The notes: generated by a model not told the origin, from the letters alone. Shown: positions 11,427-23,264, counted from the first letter of the stretch. The stretch is DNA of 64,000 nucleotides from Fragilaria crotonensis (GCA_022925895.1 JAKSYS010000042.1:108348-172347); one strand, 5' to 3'. Program-made: numbers and translations.

Positions 11427-12574
11427 ATGCATGCTTCATGTGTGACACTGAGGATTCACCAATTCATCTTGCTGGAAGACATTGTCAGACATGGAAAGGA
11501 TGACCCAGCACTAGAAAATGCTGATGTGATGTATGTTCAGCATGGATCCAATTGTCAGCACATGCGCGGCAAGACCACGAGGAAGGGCTGGAAGCTTTCT
11601 TGCGTGGAATGGAAAGATGGCGGTACGACGTCCTTCTTGGAACGGCTCGCCGACATTAAAGAGTCAAATCCCGTTGAGGTGGCCGAGTATGCCATGCCCA
11701 TGGGATAGACGGTGAACCAGCTTTTCCGTGGTCGGTACCGTATACGTTGCATCGACGTAATTGGATTCTTATCGCTGCTGTAAATGCGCATTGCTATAAG
11801 TGCTCACATAAGTATTGCATTGAAATGCCAAACATGTTAGAGGAGGCCTGCCTTCTTACTAGGATCGATAGTGAAAATGGTAAGACATTATGGCATGATG
11901 CAATCCGAAAGGAAATGGCAAACATAAAGGTTGCGTTTGAGGTACTCCAAGATTGAACTCTTCCACCACCAACAACCTTCCAAGGAATCAGCAGGTGCCG
12001 CCTTGTATTTGATATCAGCCAAGATGGAAGATTTCCAGTGAAAGGCAAGGCTGATTGCAGGTGGACACATGACTGAGTCACCACCAACATACGTGACAAA
12101 CGCTAGTGTTGTTTCAAGGAAGTCTGTCCGAATTGCCTTACTACTCACCGTTCTGAATGATTTAGAGGTCAAGAAGACTGCCAATATTGAGAACACATAC
12201 TTCACGGCTCCTGTTCGAGAGAAGCTTTGGTGCAGGCTTGGACCAAATTTGGGCGATATGCCGGCAACAAGATGGCACTAATTGTCTGCACTGTGTATGG
12301 TTTGAAGTCCACAGGTGCCTCCTTTAGGAACCACTTGGCGGACTGCATGCAACACTCGGGTTGGTCATCCTGCATTGCTGATGCAGACGTGTTGATGAAA
12401 CTCGAGATTTTGGGTGAAGATGGGTATATGTTTTCTGCCTATTGTGTGCTTTATGTTGATGACATCCTAATGGTTCATCATAACAGTATTGGTGCCTCGA
12501 ATGAAATCGTCCATTTCAATAACTTTTTTCTAGTTCAATGTGCTCCTGATATCGCACGTTTTCTTCCTTTTTAG
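11427..12574 (+). pseudogene. Copia integrase-RT linker and reverse transcriptase fragment
   Basis: After the nested element the copia frame resumes with RKGWKLSCVEWKDG and ESNPVEVAEYA (11570-11700), changes frame near 11710, gives EEACLLTRIDSENGKTLW (11840-11890), then the RT blocks SVVSRKSVRIALLL, TANIENTYFTAPV, YGLKSTGASFRNHL and the catalytic YVDD inside LYVDDILMVHH (12450-12470). These are standard copia RT motifs in the right order. The frame ends at 12574 before the RNase H domain, so the element is also truncated at its 3' side. Confidence 0.75.
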
Positions 12575-12830
12575 GACCGCTTTTACTCACAAGAATCGTG
12601 TACGCTACTGTTACCTGGTACAAGTACGAGTACCACCACGCAGCACTCCTATCATAATGCGTGTTTGTCAATCAGACGTTTGGCGACGATCAAACATAGG
12701 TTCTCGCTCAGACGAAACGTTGAGTTGCAGCTAGCCCAGTGGCATGACGACAATGATGACAACTTTGTAATTCTGATCCCGTCGCCCTCTTGCATCTCCA
12801 ATAGAGGCACTCAAATTCACTGAAAAAGAA

Positions 12831-15800
12831 ATGGATTCCTATCCCGGTGATCTCTTGACTGGAGTATTTCCTCTTGTATTTGCCGTTGATGCGATCCTTC
12901 CAACAACGAGTTCACCGTCTGGTGAAGGTGCAGCAGGTGAGCCTCCCCTTATTCCACGGACATCGTCCACGCGTAGTCTCTTTGATCGTTTTCTTGATGC
13001 AATGGCGTCGTATCTTAGTGATGATAGCGACGGTAGCTTAGCGCCGAAGGTACCGTCCCGTCGCTCTGGAACTGATACATTCGCGTCTCTATTGCGCGGA
13101 GATGATATGTTTGGCGGTGGAGAGGAAGACTCTTCAGACGACGAGGACGAATCCATAGACTCTAATGCCGGTCGCCGTTTTCGTGGTCTCGGATCTCCTT
13201 CTCTCGTAGTGCCCGGAATTAATAACGCCCGAGGAATAAAAAGCACGGCGCCTCGGTCTCAGTCGACGGCGTTCGCCAGGAGCCTGAAACTTGATGGTTT
13301 CTTTGATCGTGCTCGCATTCTCTCCATCTCCAACCGGCATGGGTTTCCACCTAGCAAAGATTCGACAGGCCAGATGAATCGCACCCTCAAGCTCAGTCAA
13401 GCGCGTTCCGCCTTGGCCATGAATCCCACGGATGCCAACGCCCTACGCCTCAAGAGAGTGGTTGACACTCATCCCATAGACGGCATTTTAAATGCGGGAT
13501 GGCTTGAAAAGCATGCTGCAGCACTTCCTTCAGTATTGCTGATAGTGACTACGTTTCAAATTCTTGACAAGATGGCTCAAGATGAGCAAGACGCGCACTT
13601 GGTGGAAACGTTGGAACACCTTCGAGAATCGCTGGCTGCGAAGCGAGCGTGTTCAATCCGCCTTGTTTGTCTTGCAGATACACCAGACCAACCAACGACG
13701 CCTGCCAAGGTGGATGAATGGATTTCGAGGATGAAAAAAGAGTGTGATTTGACAACGGCAGATGTCACAATGCTGCAGATTTCTCATGACTTGGAAACTG
13801 CGTCCCTGAATTCCCAGAATAGCACTTCCGTCATTGGTCCAATGCAAAAACTTCACAGAGAAATCCGGGACGCCAGTTGGTCTTACTATCAATCTCTAAA
13901 TCGTCGCGTCAAGCTCAAACTGAATCTTCTGGCTCATGATAGCCAACCGATGCTCGTGCCTTTGGCTGTGCGCTACTGCTTTAAGATCGGTGTATTTTAC
14001 GAGTTCCTTCTCGTCCATACCAAGGCCTTGAAGTACTTTTACAAGGCCTATCGACTCCTCCAGACATACTATCTTCATTTGTTGGGAAAGTCGACTCCGT
14101 GGAACCCGGTCGCAGCTTCGTCTGTTCCAGCAATCGTCAATCCCCAATCGGACGAAAGTGGTGGAATCGAACTAGCTCTGGGAATCAATCAATACGGAGC
14201 GAACGACGAAGGCGGCGTCAGTTCGGGAGTGGAAGTTGCTTTGGCGGATGATTCCTACGATGACGATGATGACTTGGATGACGAGAGCGACCGACTACAA
14301 GGAACTCAGCCAAAGATCGCTACCACAGTTCCGCTGGATATTCGCAAGGTTTTTACAGAAATCAACGCTCCCTTTGACATGGCCAACCAGTGTAGAAAAA
14401 TTGCCGACTGGCTCAACTTCAAGCTTCTACAGGCTGGGCTGCAGTCGTCCTCCTTTTCCGACTCAGACCAAGGAATTCTCGCCGCATCCTCGCAGTGGCG
14501 ACGGCATTGCCAAGTCTTCCTTAAGCACGACGATGTGAATGATCCTGCTTGGAGCTACTGGGCCTACGCATCGCATCAGCGTCTAGTGATGTCGCAGTTG
14601 GTGGAGCGTTTCCCTCCTCGCAAATTGACCTCCTTGTCAGGATTTGTGAGGGATGAGGTATTGATGCAGTGCAGCGCATGGCGAAACTATATGGCGGCTG
14701 CCGAAGCCAGTCTCCGAGTTGGTGTTGAAGTTCGTAAAGCTGTAGTAGACGCTGATGCGCTCTCGACAGCACCGTTGCCGAAGGCAAATCTTCGCGGTCG
14801 CTTTATTGGGTCGATGGATAGCGAAGGACTTGCTCCGCTGCTACAAGACGAAGCGAAGAGATCACACAGGTGAGTTTGTTTGTGAGGTAGAAGTGCTTGA
14901 TGTTCGATCTATCTCACAGCTTTTCCGAAGAAATCGCGTTGGATATGCTCACTCGAGCTGTCACTCGCTTCGAGAAGGAACTGGAGAAGTCTGAGATAGA
15001 TGACGACAACGGCGATGGTTTCCGTTCCATCCAAAACTCATCGCACAGAGCTGGAGCAAGAATCTACTACCTTTTTGGCGGTGTTCTTCTGGGCAAGAAA
15101 GAGTACAAGGAAGCCATCGTCTTTCTTGAGAAAGCGGTCAAGTATTCGAAAGGGTGGGAGGGGTTGGAGCTTGTTATTCGAAGAATGTTGATTGAGTGCT
15201 ACGAAAGGCACCTTCCATCGCAGACCACTACAACAGACGAGCAAACCTCCATAATTGCATCCATGATATTGGACTCTTACTTCAACTCTCAAATGTCGTC
15301 TCGAAACTTGCGACGGGCCTTGGATAGCTTCTCGTCCCTCAGTGGAGGTGGGATGATGAAATGGCACCGTGATTGCATTGATGAATCCAGCACATCGCTG
15401 CCATTCTCCTTTGGAGTGACCTTTCCTCGATCAACACATGCGACCGCTGGTGACGAAGCAACTGCAAGTGTGATGATCAAGTCCAATCTCGATTATGCTG
15501 TTCACATCAACTCAGTCACATTGCTCAGCATGGCTGGAGACATTCAAATCCCCTCCGACTCTCTTTTGAGCGCAGAAAATGCGAGCGAGGGGGTCCATGG
15601 TGGTATAATCATTCAAGCAAATGCATCCATCATTCTCTCCACTCAAATCGAGGTTCCAAAGAACCTGGATAGTATCGCGACTGATGAAGGTGGCAACGGC
15701 GGAGAAACTCAAGGTACAGCTGGGAAAGGATCATTCGCGACGCTCGCTAAGCCGAGAACAGCTGGATTGACTTCTGGAGGTAAGTTGATGTTTTGTAGAC

Positions 15801-17807
15801 AACGCGCTCAAGGTAGTGCTTGGTCTTACGAAATCCTCCTGTAGGCGGAGCAAGGCTGATATCAGAGAATATGTTTCAGAAAGGCCCTCAAGACCGAAAT
15901 GCGCAATGGAGTGTACGTTTCTTGGGTGGAAAACCTTTGCGTTGTGACGGCATTCGTCTCGTTTTCTATCCAGTTCATGTCGAGAAGGTTGCTGCGACTG
16001 GTGGAACGTCCAAGGTAAACGTCATCGAGCTCACAATCGAGAAGAAGAGGCCTAGCACTACAGCTGTCTTCAAGCGAACTCCATTCGAGGAAGATAACTA
16101 TTTGTCGTCGGCTTGGTCCAGGCCTGACCACCTTCCACTTTGCAGAGGCCCGCGTTGTCTGCGCGTTCTTGGGCCAATGCCCGAAATGACCATCAGCAAT
16201 TTGACAGAGGAACTTTCAGGGGGCAAGGCAATGGAGGGGACGGTCAATCGCGTTTTGCTGAAGCTTCAAGCCGGGCCTAATGAGTTATGTGAGAACATCA
16301 GATTCCAGGTGAGCTGCTCCAGCATGCTGCTATCTCCCGATGGGATCACGACACACCTAAACGCGGAGCGATCAGGCAATAATGAAGGAAAACATGTAAG
16401 CAATTCTACTCATTTGAGGACTCCGGTGTTGGTTTGCCAAGGCGAGGCTGTCACGAATCAGGTTAACGGTGACGGTCGGCACTGTTTACCTAGAGGTTGG
16501 AGATTGGTTGATACGGATTGTGGGACACCGACGACGGCGCAGCCTTCATTGGCCAATTTGAAGCCTGGAGAAGAGACATATGTTTACTTCGATGTCTATC
16601 GTCCGCATCGAATGCTGGGCCCGTTAGATGACGATTTCAGTCCATCTCAGACTTCTGATGGTCTGGGTGAATGTAACGCCCTTTGCCAAACTGACTTTGA
16701 TATCTGCATATTCTACACGCAAGCAAGACCCAAGGCGCAGCGGCACCAAGGGCGGAGGAGACGAAAACCAACTCCCGACAGTGTTGCCTCAGAGGAGAGG
16801 TCCTTGAATGACTCAGACGTCGTGACCCTAGCACACACGATATCAATGACATGGGCCTCGCCTTTGCTGGCGGAATTCAGCTACATCCACGATGCTCAGA
16901 ACGCTCCACCAGCTGGAAGTCGACATCGTTCCAATAATGTAACGCCCAGTGAAGAAGCCACCACCCCTGCGGTTGAACTCGCACTTGTCGACGGTGAGCG
17001 CGTTACCACACGTTGCTCCCTCTGGGCGAATGGTATGCCAAGTGCCATCGGCGTAGATGTCTCAAGAGTTTGGTTCGAGGTAAGTGCATTTCTTCCTAAA
17101 CGTACCACGAGATTTGCTGAATCTAAAACGATTATCGACAGGCATCAGCGAAAGGTCCATGTGATTTCCGCTTGATTGGACCACGTATCGAATCGTTGTC
17201 CCTCTTTGAAGCTTCAGAAAACGATGTCTGTCGCCTTCTAGGCAATGGGAAGAAGATGGGTGTGTTGCTCACGGTTGACTGTTACGTTCGGGATGAGCAC
17301 AAGCAAAACGCCGTGTCAACAAACATGGGCGTCCTATGCGTAGACTGGGCGCCAAAACCTCTGTCAGTACTACCTGCTGCTCAGGCCATAGCAAGCATTC
17401 AGTATCACGGTCCCTTGCCACTGAATGAAAAGTCGACGATGATGTTTCGTGGTCCTGCGTGTTACGTTGAATGTGCCCCCTTTGAGACGTCGGTAGCCGT
17501 CTATCCTTCCGCTCCTCTGGTCGGATCGCCCTTCGAAGTTGTCTTTTCCATTGTGAACAAAACATTTGTTCATCAACAGGTCTCAGTGTCGCTTCAGGAC
17601 CCTGGGAATGTGGACGTTCTAGTTGCCGGATATGTGAACGGGGAATTGCAGCTTTCACCGCAAGCCACGCAACTTCTATCCTACACTGTCATAGCGACTA
17701 AAGTGGGCAAAATCTCTGTCCCGTCCATCTCAATTGCTTCTTCGAGGTATCAAACATGGCTCGTTCGAAGCTCTGGATCCTCAGACCTCTTCGTACTGCC
17801 GTCTTGA
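12831..17807 (+). CDS. TRAPPC11: TRAPPC11 (foie gras) subunit of TRAPP
   Basis: Four exons, 12831-14869, 14920-15779, 15845-17079 and 17142-17807, joined at GT-AG introns of 50, 65 and 62 nt with consistent phases, give about 1,599 residues. TRAPPC11 is part of the TRAPPIII-type tethering complex that activates a Rab GTPase in ER-Golgi traffic and autophagy. Visible marks: a DGILNAGWLEKH block near residue 213, equivalent to the GILKTGWMNKH region of animal TRAPPC11; then ASWSYYQSLNRRVK near 347, and the foie-gras helical block with RYCFKIGVFYEF and ALKYFYKAYRLL (378-410). The C-terminal half (exons 3-4) is beta-rich, as expected for the gryzun region. Two acidic inserts (about 95-110 and 475-490) make it longer than the human protein (about 1,130). 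The gene is intact here, unlike many neighbours. Confidence 0.85.
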
Positions 17808-18250
17808 AACCCGCCCTATTGTGCGTCATGCTGAACTGGAAAGCCGGGAAGTTTTACGTGGAAATGGGACCAGGAGCGATTGTGTTGTCTATGATTCTAC
17901 GTCGATAAATCGTTTGATGCAGAGATGGGATTTCTAGGCTTCGTGTCTAAGTTTTTTCTTTTATTTGGCACGATGCAGCAATGCTTCATTTTCACATCTT
18001 GCGTTGTCGAGGCTGAAGCCCTCTGAAATTACGTGCTCACAAGGCGTCCGACGGGATACACTGGCGTCCCTTCACACCTATCTAGTAGTATTATGTATAA
18101 TGGTAAAGGCATTGCCACGAAACCGTTTCATTTTGTTAGTTACGATTTGATGACCTGGTTTGGGCGTCGATTCCGTACAACAAAACTACGACCGCGAGGC
18201 AATTCGTCGCTTTTGCCTGGACACCACAGAAAACACGTCCACCGAGCACA
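17808..18250. other. Intergenic, between convergent genes
   Basis: Holds the 3' ends of TRAPPC11 and of the minus-strand membrane protein. Small open frames on both strands show no domain. Nothing else recognised. Confidence 0.5.
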
Positions 18251-18543
18251 TCAGAGTTCGATTCGTTTCATTTGTTGCGAGAGATGCAATTCCAGAAGGA
18301 GCTGTGCGAGCCACCGTTGGAGACTGGCATCGGAGTCTGTCGTATCCACGCTACGATTCATAGCGATGCCAGACCGCCTGCCGTCCAACACGTCCGGGTC
18401 GTCGTTGACCAAGATTGTAGGAGTAGCAGGAGCATCGCTCCAAATTGATTCGTAAGAAGGGAACGATCCCAATGGAGGGTGTTCACCTTGTTCTTGCGAG
18501 AAACCATCCTGTGACGTGTCCGAATGAGGAGTGTGAAAGTCAC

Positions 18544-19892
18544 TCAAGCTGGAGAGATTTGCTGAATTTTCGGATCTATACGCAGGTGGGGTTCGATGCA
18601 CCTCAATGGGAACAAAGGATCATCATCCGTTGCAAATGAAGTTGGAAAGCTGGCCTCCGTAGTTAGGGTGGAAATCTGCGGGATTGTTGTCTCCACATCA
18701 TCGTCGTGTTCGTCGGAGCACGCCTTCCGAACAAGCTCTTGAAGTCGACTCGCATGAGCCGAATATGCAATCGTGTATTGCGTCGACAAGGGTGTTTGCA
18801 CGTCCCACTTGGCTTCGACTTCTGCATGTCGCTCATGGTCGGGCTCCTCGTCAATCTTTTGCAGTCGACCAGCGGTAGTGCGTGACAGAATACTGGTGAC
18901 AGACCCTGAATCAGAAGTGATGTCGGACCAAATTAAAGAGCGTCCGTCTTGCTCGGAATTCAATTGAACAACCGGACCAGCGACTATGCCATCATCACCG
19001 TTCAAGGATTGAAAATAACGACGGCGGTCCAAACGAGACTTCTTCCTGACTTCCTTTTGGGCTTCCGCTTGTTCGCGACGTAGATTGAGTTGCTTTTGTC
19101 GACGCAGAAACCCCAAAGCAAAAATGGACGCCACAATGAACACGACAGAGGATATGGCAATTGTAATTTTGACAGTCAAGGACCGAGATTCGTTTTCTGC
19201 ACCGACTGTGTCAGACTTGGTTGGGTCATCAGCAGCCACAAAAAGAATGTTCTCCTGCACGGAGCGAAGAAAACGCGAGTACACCACATTGGGTTCGAAG
19301 AGAACGACAAACGTGGGGTCAGAAAGGGCTTTGTCGACTGCGAGGTAGGCAAGGTCCCGAGCGTTGGTAATCCCCCCATCCAAATAAATAAAGGCACGAC
19401 CCCGAATGACAGAGCAGGTGTTGTTACGATCCTGGGGAATGCAATATCCTACATTACTTTACCGTTAGTGACGGGCTAAGACGAGACGGAATGAATTTCA
19501 AAACCTCGCGCACGGGACCCACCTTGTTCCACATCTTCATGAGGAGTTGATAGATCCAACCCATACAAAGGAAAGCCCTTGTCGTCACAAGTCACAAGTG
19601 CATCCAAGATAGCTCGATTGTTCACATTCTGCACCCCTTTCAGGTTCTGTAGAGGAACCACGCTTTCGACTAGGTACAGGTATTCCAATTCTAATCTAGC
19701 CGCAAACGGTTGAGTCCGAAGGTTCTCGCACTCCGAAGTGGAAACGACGTTGGAACTTTTCTGAAGTTTTCTCCCTTGAACTTCAAGACTTCTTCCCCGC
19801 AAAGGGGATCTGTGGGTCATATCATGGACTCTCGCGGACGCCAACGACGAGATGAGAGTCAGCACGATGAGTGGAAATTGGGCGCTCATCAT
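18544..19892 (-). CDS. Putative type I membrane protein, unknown function
   Basis: Exon 1 (19892-19523) and exon 2 (19448-18544) flank a 74-nt GTGGGT..TAG intron with a CTAAC branch-like site; phase is preserved. The product starts with a hydrophobic signal peptide (PLIVLTLISSLASA), has an extracellular/lumenal domain with a few cysteines, one transmembrane helix (TIAISSVVFIVASIFALGFL) about two thirds along, then a basic stop-transfer and a long acidic, serine/threonine-rich cytosolic tail. I do not recognise a family. After the stop at 18544 the next frame stays open on the same strand to 18251 with similar acidic/serine-rich composition, so the tail may be longer if one base is missing near 18600 (or if a 26-nt GT-AG segment there is removed). 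Confidence 0.6.
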
Positions 19893-20171
19893 CTTGGCTT
19901 CGACAAGTCGATGTGATACAATGCGACGAAAGAGACTTTAAGGCCGAATGAATTGTAATTTGGTGTTGTTTGAATCCTTTGGAGGAGGTAAACGTCTAGT
20001 TTTGTGGGGTAGACTCCTAAGTGCAGCACATGGTAGAGGTGCCTAAAAAATCGAAACACATAAGACTGGACACAGGCGGGTCTCACCCACGGTGAGTTTT
20101 CCCACCTTCGCCGTCCTCTCCAAGTTGATCTGAAAGGACTCACTGGTCACTCCAACTGCTGCTCCGCATCA

Positions 20172-21085
20172 TCAGTTCCCCTCCTTCTCCTCCTGTTGGT
20201 GGTCCATTCGCAAGGGTACACCAAATGAATCCCGAAAACATACTTCTTCCAAGGGCAACCGCCGTGTACGTTCCACAGCATAATCTCCTTCTGTACCATC
20301 GTATTCATATCCCGTCGCTACGGCCAAGGGAACATCATAACGATCGGGGATGCGCAGCAGTTCCTTGACACGTCGTCCATCATACCCTTCCATAATGCAA
20401 GTGGCCAAGTCATGGGAGGTGGCCGCCAACACGTAGGTTTGGGCTAGGAGAGCCGTGCTCTTGTACGTCCAGGCTTGTACGGGTTCAACAGTAGGCATGG
20501 GGGACACGCGAACATTGGACAGAATGTGGCTTGCCATTTGTTTTATTGCCAAGGAGGCATGACCTTCGCCAGCGAGGAAGGACGTGGCGATGGGAAACAC
20601 ATTTGAATAGTTGGGATCTCGAGAGCCCTGTTCCAGCTGTTGGATGCGATCAATTCGTTTCGTCACTTCTAAATCAGAAAGAAAAAAGGCAATGACAGAT
20701 GCATCCTTTGTGCGATATTGATTGCCAGCACCTAGCATTGTTTGGGCAGCAAGTTTTTGTTTCAATTCGGAATCTTGCACAAGGATGATTTGGGTGGGTT
20801 GCAGGTTGAAACTCGATGGAGATCTCTGTTGGAATGGCGGAAAAATAAAAAAGAAGTGCGTTAGCTAGTCCCCGTAACTAGAATAAGAACCAACTCACTG
20901 CATACGACGACCACCGTCCACTAACGATGCACATCATTTCATCCCATCCGTCGTGGCGTACTCACCAGCGCACTTTCCAAGATATCTCTAAGAATCTCGG
21001 AGGGAATCGCCTTGTTCGGTTGAAATCGACGCGCCGATCGACGTGATTGGACAAGTGTTCGAAAGGCATGCGCAGCAGTCGTCAT
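20172..21085 (-). CDS. Nitroreductase-family flavoprotein
   Basis: Exon 1 (21085-20966, 40 codons) joins exon 2 (20825-20172) across a 140-nt GTGAGT..ACAG intron in phase 0, giving about 257 residues. Nitroreductase-fold enzymes bind FMN and reduce nitro, quinone or related compounds with NAD(P)H. The N-terminal RRSARRFQ block (FMN phosphate-binding), then PSSFNLQPTQIILV (SxxNxQPW-type block), and C-terminal TSHDLATCIMEGYDGRRVKELL with PLAVATGYE are the usual conserved segments in the usual order. The short start lacks a clear targeting peptide. The physiological substrate cannot be read from the sequence. A hAT-type MITE lies 112 bp upstream of the start codon. Confidence 0.85.
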
Positions 21086-21188
21086 GGTCGATGGCTGACT
21101 GTTGTCGTAAGTTTTCTGAGATCTGCTATCTGATCCAAGTCAGAGGTCGGTGGGAACAAGCGATACAGTTACATTCAATACACTGTGT

Positions 21189-21196
21189 GTGCATAC
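21189..21196. repeat. Left 8-bp target-site duplication of MITE 1
   Basis: GTGCATAC, identical to 21871-21878 on the other side of the element. Confidence 0.85.
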
Positions 21197-21870
21197 CAGG
21201 GCTCGGTGAAGTTATACTTTCACCATAACTGGCTTATGAAGACCATCTCAGTAGGTGACTTAGTACTGCTACTCGTGTAAGTTGGTCACTGCATACTGCA
21301 ATACGGAATCAGAAGTTACTAGTAACTGGAAATACTTCTGTTTTTCTACCTTCAGTATTCAGTTTTTTAAGAATTCCGTAGTTAACTGCAGTTATACTGC
21401 ATGCAGTGTTGATGACGTAGTAGCATAGCGCACAGTACGATGATTCAGTACAGTGCCAGGAATGTCCGGCAAATGACGGTTCACACATAAATCAAAGCCA
21501 GCTAAATTTCTTGTTTGTCGGACCTTCCAGAGGTTTTGCAGCAGGAACACTTCAATGGCATCGAGAATGTTACGAACACTTGATCTTTTCCTACGCAATT
21601 CACTACGTACCCTTCGTACATAATTGCTATCACGCAGCGCCTGCCAGTTAACCAACAACTTAGTTAACTTCTGGCCAGTGCAGTAGTATTCCACTGCAGG
21701 CTTCAGTATTTGGTCAGGTTAAGTACGTGGTTGCAGTTAACTAAAACTTTAACTGGAGAGTCCCAGTAGACTAGTTAGTTACTTTCTTTGAAGATTTTCC
21801 CGCCCAGTAAATTACTGCAGTTAATTAACTGCAGTTAACTGCAGGTGCAGTAACTTATCACCGAGCCCTG
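21197..21870. mobile_element. Non-autonomous hAT-type MITE, 674 bp
   Basis: Begins CAGGGCTCGGTGAAGTTA and ends TAACTTATCACCGAGCCCTG, which are inverted repeats of each other (13 bp perfect, then a 2-base gap). Both ends are flanked by the same 8 bp, GTGCATAC. An 8-bp target duplication with CAGGG-type termini is the signature of the hAT transposon superfamily. The interior is AT-rich with many short CTGCAGTTAACTGCAG palindromes and encodes no transposase, so it must have been moved by a hAT transposase made elsewhere. It sits between the divergent nitroreductase and CS/SAP genes. Confidence 0.85.
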
Positions 21871-21878
21871 GTGCATAC
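21871..21878. repeat. Right 8-bp target-site duplication of MITE 1
   Basis: GTGCATAC, matching 21189-21196 exactly. Confidence 0.85.
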
Positions 21879-22094
21879 TGCATGCATGTACTGTATGGAT
21901 TCCTTACATTTTGACATTTTGCGGGACTCAAACATGTACCAGGCAGGGAATCTGGATCTTCACTGATCTCGTTGTAAATCTTTCTTGGAACTGAGAACCA
22001 ATCGATCTGCGATCTGCGACGCGCTACAGACTCCGATCCATCATGACATCATGACTCATGACACTTTCGACAATTGCACATCCGACACAACACC

Positions 22095-23180
22095 ATGCCG
22101 TTGCAGCTGCTCCTCCTCGTCGTTGTAGTATTTCCTATCACTTCCTTCCTGATAAATCCATCTCCGTCAACTTTCCTTCAGCGATCGGCAACATCACTTT
22201 ACGATGGTAAAGGCGTTGCACAAACCTATTCTTGGGTCGAGGACGCGCTTGAATTGGAAATTCGAGTACCTGTACCCCGCGACACTCGTGCCAAGGACAT
22301 CATATTCGAATGCAGACCCCGGGGTGTGACATTGAAGGTTATGACGAAGAGTCAAGGAGGGGATGACAAGCAAGAGTTGGTTCTCATGCAGGGCAATCGC
22401 ACCATGCGAGGTACTATTGCAATGGATGGTACCTTTTGGAATCTGGAAGACCAGGATGATAACACGGTGGACACCACCGGCCGGCATGTGGTCGTAACGA
22501 TAGAAAAACAAATACGACCAGCTCGAGATGATTTTGAAGTTGTTGATTATGACTGGGGTGGGGTGTATCCCGACGATGACGACGAAGTTTTGGAACGGAC
22601 CTATCTGGAACCGGAAATGTTGAATCTGAAAGAGTATGCCGCCAGTTTGGGAGTGGATATTGACAACATCGACATGTCGCTGGTCAACAAGACGATGTTT
22701 ACATCGGGGTTGAATATAACTCAAAGCACGTTACATGAATTGGAAAAGAAGGGCTTGGTGAAAGAAGTAACGCAACAGGGCGATGGTAGTGAATATATCG
22801 TAGATGACGACGGCGAGTCAGTGCCCTTTGCATCGTATGGTACAGGGGTTTCAAGGGAAGAAATCAAAGAGGCGACCAAGATCAATCAACCGCCCATCCC
22901 ATTCCTTGATACAGATTCGCCGTGGAAGGCAAAGCAACCTGCGGCCTTAGACATAGACGACATGCTCAAAGACGTTGTGCCGCTGGATCGTGAAGACAAA
23001 ACTGTTACAGCGGTGGAGGATGTCCAAAACGATGGAAGAATCGCAAGGAATGATCCCATTGGCGCTTTGACAGTCAATCGACTGAAACAGATTCTTCGGG
23101 AACAAGGACTCAAGGTGACCGGTAACAAGGAAGAACTCCAACAACGTCTTCGAAGTCATGTGCAATCTCAATTAAAGTAA
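22095..23180 (+). CDS. Presequence protein with CS (p23-like) and SAP domains
   Basis: The start at 22095 (MPLQLLLLVVVVFPITSF) gives a clean signal peptide; an in-frame ATG 21 bases upstream adds only a short polar tail. ITSF at the cleavage region resembles the aromatic plastid-import motif of diatoms, so a plastid (or secretory) location is plausible. Residues about 40-150 (YSWVEDALELEIRVPVP ... GVTLKV ... GTFWNLED) read as a CS domain, the p23/NudC beta-sandwich used by co-chaperones. The last 35 residues (PIGALTVNRLKQILREQGLKVTGNKEEL) are a SAP helix-turn-helix motif, usually nucleic-acid binding. The region between is acidic. About 361 residues, one exon. It converges on the PPR gene with only 84 bases between stops. 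Confidence 0.7.
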   Translation: MPLQLLLLVVVVFPITSFLINPSPSTFLQRSATSLYDGKGVAQTYSWVEDALELEIRVPVPRDTRAKDIIFECRPRGVTLKVMTKSQGGDDKQELVLMQGNRTMRGTIAMDGTFWNLEDQDDNTVDTTGRHVVVTIEKQIRPARDDFEVVDYDWGGVYPDDDDEVLERTYLEPEMLNLKEYAASLGVDIDNIDMSLVNKTMFTSGLNITQSTLHELEKKGLVKEVTQQGDGSEYIVDDDGESVPFASYGTGVSREEIKEATKINQPPIPFLDTDSPWKAKQPAALDIDDMLKDVVPLDREDKTVTAVEDVQNDGRIARNDPIGALTVNRLKQILREQGLKVTGNKEELQQRLRSHVQSQLK

Positions 23181-23264
23181 TCGTTGCACTATAATGCAAC
23201 AGCAGCATCAGTTGACAGTAGAAGTAACACCGGCGCCAAAAGCGACATTAAATTGCGTTTGAAA

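Larger units (their letters stand above)
5196..12574 (+). mobile_element. Degenerate Ty1/copia retrotransposon, interrupted
   Basis: Order on the plus strand is gag-like (5196-5890), aspartic protease (about 6270-6600), integrase (about 7090-7830), integrase-RT linker (11480-11760) and reverse transcriptase (11760-12574). This is the Ty1/copia order (integrase before RT). Every segment carries stops and frame changes, so the element is dead. Between the integrase and the linker lies about 3.6 kb containing a non-LTR relic on the opposite strand, which most simply inserted into the copia element. The RNase H end and both LTRs were not found. Resemblance to diatom copia polyproteins is from memory. 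Confidence 0.8.

Noticed and set aside
18576-18602. A 26-nt GT-AG segment that would join two frames of the type I membrane protein
   Set aside because: It restores the frame, but it is half the length of the shortest intron seen here (50 nt). A single-base error is simpler.
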